Shown: piece by piece, positions 11,353-22,561 of the stretch | Layout: each line of letters opens with the position of its first letter | Numbering within the stretch: position 1 is the first letter of the stretch | NCBI GenBank assembly: GCA_026874595.1 | Contig: CM049315.1 | Coordinates: forward strand, 12,648,664 to 12,712,663 | Direction: 5' to 3' | Length of the DNA stretch: 64,000 nt | Source: Sipunculus nudus | Taxonomy: Eukaryota; Annelida; Sipuncula; Golfingiida; Sipunculidae | Notes under the pieces: generated by a model | The model's input: the letters and a program-made list of their open reading frames with translations, nothing else | What the model was told of the DNA's origin: nothing | The model's database searches: none | Program-made: the position numbers and the translations under genes

Positions 11353-11699
11353 TGGTCTGATAAACGGTGACACACTGACTCACTGAGGCTGAGGGTTATA
11401 TATAGTGTTAAAAAGCTTGCCGTAATCAAATAGCCGAGGACCTAAACGTATTAAAATTGATACAATGGGATTAGATATACTCTCTGACCCTCTTATTTCA
11501 TCGACTGGTAAACTTGGGCCGTTCCGGACAGTCAGGGCCAAACATCACCGCCTCGCTGAACTAAGGTCTTTCCCAGTGACGTAAGGATTTTATAGTGGTC
11601 TTTCCCAGAATCTTTTTTTCAAAACCAACATGGTTTAGTAACCGCCTATTGTGGGCTTCCAGCTTGCTATATATAGTAATTAGTTATGTAAGTTGCCGC

Positions 11700-11860
11700 G
11701 TGGTAGCAGTACCGGCACTAATTGCGACACAGTGAGAGCCGATTGATATCTTTTTCAGAGCCATTTCATTGACTGGGACCGTCTACAGGCGTATCACCCA
11801 GTGTTGTTTCTGACCACCAGGGCGCGCCACCGGAGGCGGAAAGGAACCGCCAGAATAGTG
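11700..11860 (+). pseudogene. Relic homeobox upstream of LIM-homeodomain gene C
   Basis: Matches 300-470 almost exactly and, around 11785-11850, the recognition-helix end of the relic at 8927. It shares with copy A the missing base before GTG and the Leu-Thr pair at homeodomain positions 50-51. Confidence 0.5.
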
Positions 11861-11861
11861 G

Positions 11862-14095
11862 CACATGTATACTTAATCAAACATTTATTTCTGTGATTCA
11901 TAAAATTATACTGATGTGTTGAGATATGCATTGACACAAATCAACGTGCAGCGTGTTTACCGGGCTATTTTATAACATTCGCTGGCCTTTTTATTACTAA
12001 ACTAGAGAATGAATTGGATTTTAATTATTTGTAAACGTACAGGTGTCGTAAGTTTATTTTTTTTATATCTACACAGTGAAAACGAAAGGTTTGACATTCA
12101 CATAATATTCAGAGATGACCTTTGTGCTTGAGTTTTACTGTATGCTTTTGGAAAATATTCATATTTAATTTTTATAAAAAGATAAAAATTGATCATGTGT
12201 TCTGTTCCTTGGACATCCAGGGGAACGGCGGAATTAGCTCCACGTAGATTTATATATACATCCATGTTTTCTTGTACACATTTTCTCACTAATCATGATG
12301 AATCATGATAAAGTCCATCCATATGGTAATAATAAAGTTTATTCTCTTCTTAGTTCACAAATTAAAATATATATCCAAAATATTGAAGGTTGACATTTCT
12401 AACTACAAGAATGATCATAAGATTTTCCTTCAAAAAGTTTCTAATCTAATTAAATGAGGCTTTATAATTTAAATAAAAACAGAAAAGAGTCCTGCTTTGA
12501 CTAAAAGTGCCCAAAAGTGCTTGTCTGTCCGAGGCCTATAAAGCCCTTAAGTACATGTCCCTAAACCTGACTAAACAACCAGATACTTGATTTAAGCTAC
12601 TGAATATTATAATACTCACCTAAAACAAGCATTAGAAATACTGTCCATTTAGAACTAAGAAAAATCTTGACCATCCATATCATCTAAATATATTAACATA
12701 ATGAACTTACATAAAGTCTTATATAAAATGACAAATCTGGTTGATAAGTCAAGTTGACAATCTAAGGATCAAGTTGCTCGGTGGAGGAGCAATGTTAAAC
12801 GATCCTAAACACAGACTATCACTCAAATGTAATCCAGGGTGACTAGCCGCTGTCCAGCAAAGGTTATCTGCATTGCAGGAGGTAGAGGATTCTACTTACA
12901 TGCCTGTACTGGATGAACCTGTATAATAAGCTAAACTGAAGAAACACTCCTAAATGCATTAAACCTCTGATACATACTACACATATATTTATGTATAAAT
13001 ATGTACATATATATATATTTATTAAAAGAAAAATTGATATGCAATAATCTTTCCGTTAAAATGTCTAATCCTAAAATATATTTCCGTCAATATGTCTAAT
13101 CCTATATTCTATTTATGTTATTATGTCTAGTCCTATAATATATTTCCTAAAATATGTTTAATCCTATATGCTATTTTTGTTAAGATGGCTCATTTTTGAA
13201 GACAGGGTGTGTCATACACCTATTATCTATAGGAATCGTTCAAGACGGCATACTTTATTCCTGTATAGCTATAAAGAAATACTGCATTTTAAACTTTTAA
13301 TTTATTTCACTTACTACGTAAATTAATCAGTTGTAATAATAATAACAGTTGTAAAAACAATAAAGGTAAAAATTTCTTTGCTAAAATTATCACTTTACCA
13401 TGTTAAAATGAATATATCTGATTTTTTTTTTATTCCGGGGTTGCATACCAGCAAGAGAACTTTGGATTTGTGTATTCAATATGAGATGTGATCGCCTCCC
13501 ATTTTATAAACGTATCCGGAAACCACATTGTTTTCTAAATCTGTTCTAGTAACAGACATCTCACTCACCAACATATAATCAAAATATCTCTAAATTTTAA
13601 GGCTGCAGGTTTATGAATGACACGTCTAAACCTAGGCCTCTGTACCCAGTCTAAACCCTGTCGTCCAATACTGAGCTGTCAGCAGAGTACCGAGCACACT
13701 GATTGTAGTACTTACTCCAGTAACAACTGTTAGTTGTTTGCAGTAAACACTTAAGTGAATGTGACAAACATCCAATTAGTTGTCCGCACCCACAGTGCTT
13801 TCATTCTCTGCAGTAAAACTCTTGAGTAGAATAATTAACCCCCTGTAATCACTCAAGCGTCCCTGAGTAGTACTCGCGTTCACGCTGCCCTGACCACGTG
13901 AGCAGTGTCACAAGTGATTACGTGTCAATGAGTGAGCACCTGTCAACATTACTCAGTACCGGTACTTAAACCTCATACATCTGCTCTCAGCATCATACCT
14001 ACCACCGCCCACGGTCCACGGTTCTCACAGACTCGCTTCAATCCAGATAAAAATACTACAGTGTAAACCATAAAAGTAAACTTTGAGAGAAATTT
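11862..14095 (+). other. 5' flank of LIM-homeodomain gene C
   Basis: No gene seen. It matches 471-2771 apart from the roughly 70-base gap near 12942 and scattered changes. It keeps the CACGTG word and the TACTTAAA to CTCAGCA arrangement seen upstream of gene A. Confidence 0.5.
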
Positions 14096-15250
14096 ATGAC
14101 AATGTTTGCCGGAGAGATAAGCTCGTCACCCCAGAAGGCAAGGAACGACGCTTCCTTTGTAGTAGATGAGCTTTCTGACTCGCTGGTGTTACAAGGATTT
14201 AATCACATCGAGGACCTGTTGAAGATGGAGTTTTCTAATGAGGAACCACTGCCAGCTAAATGTAACGATCTTTTAGCGACCGCCATGTACCAACACATTC
14301 TGACGGACGGAGCAACGGAACCAGACGAAATCGTCAACCAACTGCCGCGATGGTCTCCACTCACACCCGAGTCGCAAACTGTCTCCGAGGTGACGTCTGA
14401 GGTTCACAATGACGTCTCAGAGATAACGTCAGAGGCTCAAGATGACGGGATAACTCAGATCCACACTCGATTTCCTGAGCACATGCTACAAGAAGCAGAC
14501 GACCTTCACTATTCCCTGGATGACCTTTTACCAGAAACACTCCACAAAGACACATGCTCTATCATAGAGCCAGTTTTAGCGCCACCATCCCCGGTGGTTG
14601 TGATCCGTAGTCTGAATTTATGTTCAGGTTGTGATGGCTGTATAACAGACCGCTACATTCTACAGGTGAACGGACTCCTGTGGCATGAGACATGTCTGCG
14701 ATGTTGTGAGTGTCACTTACAGCTTGGTTACCATGGCAAGTGTTACGTCAAGGACGGCAGGATTTACTGTAAACAGCATTACCGGGAGATGTACGGTGTC
14801 CGTTGTACCAAGTGTGACCGCGTGGTGGCGCAATCTGATTTCGTTCATCATGTGGGTCGTCATGTCTATCACGTGACATGTTTTTCGTGTACTACATGTG
14901 GACGTTTATTATCTACAGGAGAACAGTTTTCAGTACAAGGATATGATTTGATATGTAGGGATCACGCAGGCCATTCGTCAATCTCGGGACTGACGAGTTT
15001 AACACGGAGGGGACCAACCAAGAGGTCAGCTGTCGATGACCCAGGAAGCCCGAAGATACCCAAGTCTAAGCGTCTGAGAACACAATTCACGGACGAACAA
15101 GTCGAGCTTCTCAAAGAGGAATACATACAAGAAACCAACCCTGTCGGAAGTGACCTTGAGCGGATCGCGCTGAAGGTCGGCCTCAGTCGGCGCGTCACAC
15201 AGATCTGGTTCCAGAACACACGTGCCCGGAACAGGAAACAACAGAGTTAA
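14096..15250 (+). CDS. LIM-homeodomain transcription factor, Lhx6/8 (Arrowhead)-like, copy C
   Basis: The 384-residue paralogue of 2772-3962 is also a single exon and intact. LIM domains lie at about 176-228 and 237-290 and the homeodomain at about 324-383, with every zinc ligand and Trp48, Phe49, Asn51 and Arg53 kept. It lacks about 11 residues of the acidic SEVTSE-type repeat before the LIM domains and ends one residue earlier. Homeodomain position 52 is Thr (Val in copy A) and position 56 Asn (Asp in copy A). Most replacements fall in the acidic N-terminal part, while the LIM domains are almost unchanged. That pattern suggests both copies make functional protein. Inferred role: DNA-binding regulator, probably with LIM-binding cofactors as in the family. 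Confidence 0.92.
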   Translation: MTMFAGEISSSPQKARNDASFVVDELSDSLVLQGFNHIEDLLKMEFSNEEPLPAKCNDLLATAMYQHILTDGATEPDEIVNQLPRWSPLTPESQTVSEVTSEVHNDVSEITSEAQDDGITQIHTRFPEHMLQEADDLHYSLDDLLPETLHKDTCSIIEPVLAPPSPVVVIRSLNLCSGCDGCITDRYILQVNGLLWHETCLRCCECHLQLGYHGKCYVKDGRIYCKQHYREMYGVRCTKCDRVVAQSDFVHHVGRHVYHVTCFSCTTCGRLLSTGEQFSVQGYDLICRDHAGHSSISGLTSLTRRGPTKRSAVDDPGSPKIPKSKRLRTQFTDEQVELLKEEYIQETNPVGSDLERIALKVGLSRRVTQIWFQNTRARNRKQQS

Positions 15251-15800
15251 TAAAATGGACTTTTTGAATTTACACCGAAATATTTATGTTTATATATTGT
15301 TTATACAAAAACTACAAGTATTTCTTTGTACGCATCTATTATCCGACATATCATAATCACACTTCTCATTCTTCAACTAATTGTCATTTCATTTTTGCAT
15401 CTGGCATTAATTGTATATATCTCGTTTTTCATAAACACTTATTTATATAGTCATAAATTTATAAATTATAAAATATTGTATATCAGTACATATTGAATAA
15501 ACTGTATTATCTCGTGTGTATGGACTTCTCCTTTCTCGTAATCTTTACTTTAGAAAGAATAAGAATGCTTTTTCAAATCAATGCATATCATATAGATGAC
15601 CATCCATCACCTATTAAAAGAGTGTCACGTGCCTGTCGATACTTTCTTATCTGAATTTACGTTGTCATGACATGATTAACTATGACTCCTGGCTTCCATC
15701 ATAACCCACGTGACCAAAACCATAGGGAAAAGCAAATGTACACACGAACAATACTAAAACATATCTCATACATAATCACTTCAGCTAAATTGTCAGATTC
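15251..15800 (+). other. 3' UTR and 3' flank of LIM-homeodomain gene C
   Basis: AT-rich and only patchily alignable to 3963-4590. Shared words include CATAATCACACTT, TTAATTGTATATATCTCG and GGCTTCCATC. Confidence 0.6.
15496..15501 (+). terminator. Polyadenylation signal AATAAA
   Basis: AATAAA about 245 bases after the stop, in the conserved context ATTGAATAAACT shared with copy A. Confidence 0.55.
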
Positions 15801-17052
15801 AGGAACCTTACCTTTAATATTAAGTCATCAGTTATAAATTGAAGGATGTCAATCAAAGTGGACATCAAATGAACATGTAGACATATTTAAATTACCGTGT
15901 CGAGGAATCCCATCCCCCGTATTTCTGGAATCAGAATACAAGGAGAAAGCATCCTACCTCTGCAGAAAATTGGAATCTCATATAATTGCATATTTATAAA
16001 ATGTCTTTATTGGGGTTTGATGCAGACAGACCCAACTTATATGCTTTAAATTGACATTATAAATATAAAAAGTTTATAAATTTTCGCTAGAGGGCATTGT
16101 AATGGATAAAATATAATCCGACTATTTCATACCAAAAGGCATTCGTGAGCACTGGTACAGAAGTTCCTTACTTAGTGACGTCTATCAAGGCAATTTATTA
16201 GATTTAAATTTACATATTCTGTGGGAGAAATATATTGTTAGCCGGGCAAGTTTAAGGGTGAACACGCATGAATAAACTAAAATATCCGCAATGTATCAGG
16301 AGGTTTTCAAGGTAAGCGCATGCAGGGCTTTCAGTGAACACGGAGATCGACGTAAGTGACTCTTAAAATCAAATTTGTCTCTTGAAGCGTCACTGACCAC
16401 TGCATAGAAAAAGGCTATAATGTACACAATTGCATACTGTTAATTCTTTTTACTCTAATCAAATAATTATATAACGATAAATTATCTTTTCATATAATAA
16501 TGCCATAATGACGTTAAAAAAATCAAATTTAAACAACCCCTCTAGATTGATACTTCTCCAGTTAGGACATTCCTAATTCGCATTTGACTAGCCAAAACTT
16601 TGTCCTGCATGAGCGCTCGGAATATTTGAATTTTCTCCCAGTGAAAGCCCTGTGAGCGACAACCTCACCAAGGCGAACACCGGGGGCGCCACGTGTTGTA
16701 TCTGTTGCCTATCTGTTGGAGAATATCCTTGATATAACCTGATAACTCTGCTCTGTGGAGCATGCCCTCGCTTCCTGACTTGATCTGTCCAGGTTATTAT
16801 TATATGTGCTTGTGCATTAAGAATATACAGTTTGAGATACATTTCCACAAATTAGGCGTTAACTCAGGTTTTTTTTATCCAGACTTTTTATAAGGATCGA
16901 TTGTGCACGCGGGACATACCCGCATGAGTATATGGATATATGATATGGTTAAACAGTGATCTTTTTAATCAAGGAAATATTTTACTTGGTTTGGCACGAT
17001 ATGTAATCTGTGCATGATTGATGATCCTACATTTGTTGTCGGATCAAGGGAC
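15801..17052. other. Anonymous sequence upstream of the lipase gene
   Basis: No gene seen. The lipase promoter should lie in the last few hundred bases. An ATATGGATATATGATATGG stretch near 16930 is the only TATA-like candidate and is weak. Confidence 0.4.
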
Positions 17053-17116
17053 ATGGCGGGTGTGAGGCTATCATTGGTCCTGTGTCTTGTTGCGTTTGTT
17101 TTGAGCCAAACTAAAG
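17053..17116 (+). CDS. Lipase exon 1 (signal peptide)
   Basis: Starts at the ATG in GACATGGCG. Its 21 codons encode Met, a short basic start and a hydrophobic core (LSLVLCLVAFVL), a secretory signal. Donor AAAG|GTGAGC, ending in phase 1. Confidence 0.75.
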
Positions 17117-20100
17117 GTGAGCTATGAGATATGATAGGTGGAGTTTTATTATAAAATGAATTATCAGGATCGATAAAAACAATGCAATTAATATACGTGA
17201 ACATACAGGTAAAGTTAAACAACGTGCATGCACAAGGGGCTAGAAAGTTTGTACCAATACTGACACTAATGCAATTTATCCACCGGACCATCCAGGTCCT
17301 CTGTACTCCCCTTCCCCCTCCCCCTCCCCCCTCGGGCCGGGTTTTTTTTATTATCGATATATTGATAGTCCGTATCTGAGGACTATAAAACAAAACAGAG
17401 TGGAGAAGGCGAATAAGTGTTGTGAACAAATATCAGCTTTCGAAGTTGTACACCTACATCTGCTGATATTAATAATGGTTATGTATTTATATATGATAAA
17501 TATACTAAATATAACTATATAATATATATATAGCTCGAAGGATATGGGTAACAGAGACCTAATTTCTGGTTTCCATGGAGACTTTATAGGTCTTCCAGTA
17601 TGTCGAGAATGAAGATTCTAGGTCCAGTCGTTACGATTTGTGCCATGCTAACAGATGACAGCATCCTTAAAGGTCTCAAAAATAGAGGAAAAAATCGCAA
17701 AAAATCGAACGATACAGGTGGCGCCACCAGTCTGCAGGAACAGATGACACATCTCATGATCAATAGTTATGCCACAAATCATGACCATCAGTCAAGTAGT
17801 TAATGAGATATTGAAGTTTTTGTATGAAATTTTTTACTTTTCTTGGGGGGTACTTTAGGGCTCCATAGCTCGAAGAATATGGGTAACAGAGACCTAATTT
17901 TGGTTTCCATTGAGACTTTTCATAGGTCTCTCAGTGTGTCGAGAATGAAGGTTCTAGGTCCAGTCATTATGATTTGTGCCACGTTAACAGATGACAGCAT
18001 CCTTAAAGGTCTCAAAAACAGAGGAAAAAATCGTAAAAAATCGAACAATACAGGTGGCGCCACTAGTCTGCAGGAACTGATGAAACATCTCATAATCAAT
18101 ATGTATGCCAAAAATCATGACCATCAGTGATGTAGTTATTGAGATATTGAAGTTTTTGTATGAAATTTTTGACTACTCTGGGGGGGGGGGGGGGTACTTT
18201 GGGGCCCCATAGCTCGAAGGATATGGTTAACAGAGACCTGATTTCTGGTTTCCAAGGATATTTTTCATGGACCTCTCAGTGTGTCAAGAATGAAGATTCT
18301 AGGTCCAGTCGTTACGATTTGTGCCTTGCTAACAGATGACAGCATCCTTAAAGGTCTCAAAAATAGAGGAAAAAATCGTAAAAAATCGAACGATAAAGGT
18401 GGCACCACCAGTCTGCAGGAAGTGATGACACATCTCATGATCAATAGTTATGCCACTAATCATGACCATCAGTCAAGTAGTTAATGAGATATTGAAGTTT
18501 TTGTATGAAATTTTTTACTTTTCTTGGGGGTAATTTGGGGCTCCATAGCTCGAAGAATATGGGTAACAGAGACCTAATTTCTGGTTTCCATGGAGACTTT
18601 TCATAGGTCTCTCAGTGTGTCGAGAATGAAGATTCTAGTTCCATTCGTTATGATTTGTGCCTTGTTAACAGATGTTTACATTTTTAAAGGTCTCAAAAAT
18701 AGAGAAAAAAATTCGTAAAAAATCGAACAATACAGGTGGCGCCACAAGTCTGCAGGAACTGATGGAACATCTCATGATCAATATGTATGCAAAAAATCAT
18801 GACCATCAGTGATGTAGTTATTGAGATATTGAAGTTTTAGTATGAAATTTTTGACTACTATGGGGGGGGGGGGGGGGTACTTAAGGGCCCCATAGCTCGA
18901 AGGATATGGTTAACAGAGACCTAATTTCTGGTTTCCAAGGATATTTTTCATGGACCTCACAGTGTGTCAAGAATTAAGATTCTAGGTCCAGTCTTTACGA
19001 TTTGTGCCTTGTTAACAGATGTTTACATTTTGAAAGGTCTCAAAAATAGAGGAAAAAATTCGTAAAAAATTGAACGATACAGGTGGCGCCACCAGTCTGC
19101 AGGAAGTGATGGAACATCTCATGATCAATATGTATGCCAAAAATCATGACCATCAGTCAAGTATTTAATGAGATATTGAAGTTTTTGTATGAAATTTTTT
19201 ACTTTTCTGGGGGTAGTTTGGGGCCCCATAGCTGGAAGGATATGGGTAACAGAGACCTAATTTCTGGTTTCCATGGAGACTTTTCATAGGTCTCTCAGTG
19301 TGTCGAGAATGAAGATTCTAAGTCCAGTCGTTACGATTTGTGCCTTGTTAACAGATGTTCACATTTTTAAAGGTCTCAAAAATAGAGAAAAAAATTCGTA
19401 AAAAACCGTAAAATACAGGTGGCGCCACCAGTCTTCAGGAACTGATGGAACCTCTCATGATCAATATGTATGCCAAAAATCATGACCATCAGTCAAGTAG
19501 TTAATGAGATATTGAAGTTTTTATATGAAATTTTTGACTACTCTGGGGGGTACTTTGGGGCCCCATAGCTCGAAAGATATGGGTAACAGAGACCTAATTT
19601 CTGGTTTCCAAAGAGATTTTTCATGGACCTCCCAGGATGTCAAGATTCCAGTTCTAGCGGTTACGATTTGTGCCCTGTTAACGGACAGACGCCCAGACGG
19701 CCGGACGGACGACGGACAAAAGGTGATCCCTATAGCTCAGATGACTTACAGTCAGCTGAGCTAAAAATACAGGTGGCGCCACCAGAATGCAGAAACTGAT
19801 GAAACATTTCATGATCAATATCCATGCAAAGAATCATGGTGATCAATATAATAATTGTTCAGATACTTGAGTTTTGTATCAAATTTTCCATTATTCCGGG
19901 GGGTACTTCGGAGCCCCATAGCTCATAGGTTATGGGAAACAGAGACCTAATTTCAAGTGTTTAAGGAGACTTTTCATGAGCCTCTCAGCATGTCAAGAGA
20001 GAAGATTCTAGGTCGAGTTGTTACGATTTGTGCCATGTTAACAGATGACCACATGTTATGAGGTCTCAAAAATAGAGAAAAAAATTCGTAAAAATAAAAA

Positions 20101-22484
20101 AAATACAGGTGGCGCCACCAGACTGCAGAAACTGATGAAACATTCCATGATCAATATCCATGCAAAGAATCATGGTGATCAATGCAATAGTTGTTCAGAT
20201 ACTGGAGCTTTTGAATCAAATTTTCCGTTATTCTGGGGGGTATTTCGGAGCCCCATAGCTCAGAGGTTATGGGTACCAGAGACTTAATTTCAGGTTTCCA
20301 AAGAGACTTTTCATGGGCCTCCCGGAATTTCAAGAGAGAAGATTCTAGGTCCAGTCATTACAATTTGTGCCCTGTTAACAGATGACCACATCTCAAGAGG
20401 TCTCAAAAATAAAGAAAAAAATTCGTAAAAATCGAAAAAATATAGGTGGCGCCACCAGACTGCAGAAACTTATGAAACATTCCATGATCAATATCCATGC
20501 ACAGAATCATGGTGATCAATGCAATAGTTGTTCAGATACTTGAGCATTTGTATCAAATTTTCCATTTTTCTGGGGGGTACTTCGGAGCCCCATAGCTGAG
20601 AGGTTATGGATTACAGAGACCTAATTTCAGGTTTCCAAGGAGATTTTTCATGGTACTCCCTGGATGTCAAGTTAAAAGATTCCAGGTCCAGTGGTTACGA
20701 TTTGTGCCTGGTTAACGGACAGACAGACGGACAGACGGACAGACGGACAGACAGACAGACAGACAGACGGACGACGGACAAAGAGTGATCGCTATAGCTC
20801 AGATGACTTTCAGTCAGCTGAGCTAAAAACAGTGTATAAGACAAAAAACCATTAAGGTTTTAAACTTTCCACCCATTAGCTTCTTTCTCAATATATTTAC
20901 AACATCTTACCATTTGAACATAAACTTTTTTATATAAACATAAACATCAACAACTAAAGATTTAAACTCAATAATCATCATGCGCATTCGGTAGGATTCG
21001 AGTCATATAGGGACATTAAATTTAATATTTATTTATTTTCATTTTACAGTTCTTTTTGTTTTTGAGTTATTCTTTTCATTCAAAGGTTTTTTGCAGCATT
21101 ATTAGATCATGATCCGCTATTGGTTCGGAGCCATCTTTAGGTGGGTGAGATCGGAAAATGATGGCGCAATTTATTAATTATCGAATATTTCCCATTAAAC
21201 CAACCATATATCATTGGTAAATATTCACAAAATTGTTGCTTACTTAGTAATGGTACATATTTATACTTTAATTCAGGCAACACGGTGAAGTACAGCCTCT
21301 ACTACCGAAGGTAAGTACTAACGTGTATCAAGTGTCAAATAATTCCTTGTGATGTTACAGTTGTTTCAATGGTCATATGTTTGTGTGTCGATGAGTAAAT
21401 GTGTCATGTGAAATACACAGTGAAGTCATTACTCTGCTTGTGATACCTCCGAAGCCTACACGCAGGTTAAATGTTTTCATAAAACCATGAAAAAATACGA
21501 AGAATATAGAAATATTTATTTCTATGCGAAAATGAATATTGTGTATGGTGTTTTGGTGTAATTAGTTTTTAATAATATCAACTTTTCTGTTTTGATTACA
21601 TTATATGTTGATTAAGACATTGTATCTATTGATTAGTCCCACGTATATGCAAGTATGTTGGGACTAAGGTTTAATGCAATGTAAATTTAAGCCGGAGCCC
21701 GGTGGGAACGTATACCCTGACGTCAGTGAGGAGCGTTCCGGCTCAGTACTTCAGCGGATCAACAACAACCTACTTCGTCATTCATGGTTGGAAAATGACC
21801 CCGGCTGGAATGAGCTCAATTCTGAAGGAACTGATACCGGTAAAGTTATTTTCAATCCGCATTTTCGTCCCTATCACCCTGTTAACAATCTTTTTGTTAT
21901 ATATTAATGGCCAGAGAAATCGCCTTTACATATTCAATGACTGTGTAATCCTAACTACTCTGTAGACATTTTTTATATGGGCACGTTTCGGGGGTGCAAG
22001 CTTGGCGCAATATCCTTTTTTACCCTGGGCCAGCCGATCCTGATTAACCAATGGTACTCCACTGATGCTTCCCGGGGAGACCGGCCGTGTTTATCACACA
22101 ATCTGTCATCTCCGGTCCTATAGTAACAAGACTGGGGGCATGTCTGAAAAAACTGTCGAACAATTTTTAGACTTTTAATTAGGTTTCATGTCTGGTACCG
22201 GTCCAAAACCGCCGAGGTTAAACTCGAAACCATACCTCCCAGAAAGAAGTCTACGTAAACTCCCTGCTCCTAGTGTACCGACTAATTTGTAAGATTCGCT
22301 AACCACTCAACCACCGGCACAATCTTAATTAATCAATTTCATTCGAAGTACATATACATAAATCGACTGATCTCGTCTAAAGAGCTCAGGCTGCCACCGG
22401 CTATAATATCAGGCAGTGGCGTCAATTTATATTCCAGGGCCGGTGAAGACTACTCACACGAACACACACATACACACACACATA

Positions 22485-22561
<77 letters not shown>

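Larger units (their letters stand above)
11397..15800. repeat. Segmental duplication, copy C (LIM-homeodomain unit)
   Basis: Counterpart of 1-4590. It begins 36 bases after the right target duplication of the foldback element. 5' flank and coding region are nearly identical to copy A; the 3' part from about 15270 is much more diverged. Confidence 0.9.
17530..20830. repeat. Tandem array of ~340-bp units with GGTGGCGCCACC core
   Basis: About ten units. ATAGCTCGAAGGATATGG-type unit starts recur near 17531, 17868, 18210, 18547, 18892, 19227, 19566, 19920, 20255 and 20592. The palindromic core GGTGGCGCCACC or a one-base variant occurs once per unit (17717, 18053, 18399, 18736, 19083, 19421, 19775, 20109, 20444). 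Two units end in a GACGGACAGACGG-rich stretch followed by a hairpin, so the array may be two elements placed in tandem. Unit-length ORFs within it are artefacts. Confidence 0.88.
17117..21276 (+). other. Lipase intron 1 (4.2 kb)
   Basis: Mostly the roughly 340-bp tandem array at 17530-20830. A CT-rich run lies near 17308-17330. The rest is AT-rich and empty. Confidence 0.6.

Noticed and set aside
17600-18484. Repeated ORFs starting MSRMKILGPVV
   Set aside because: Each lies in a unit of the 340-bp array and is broken in other units.
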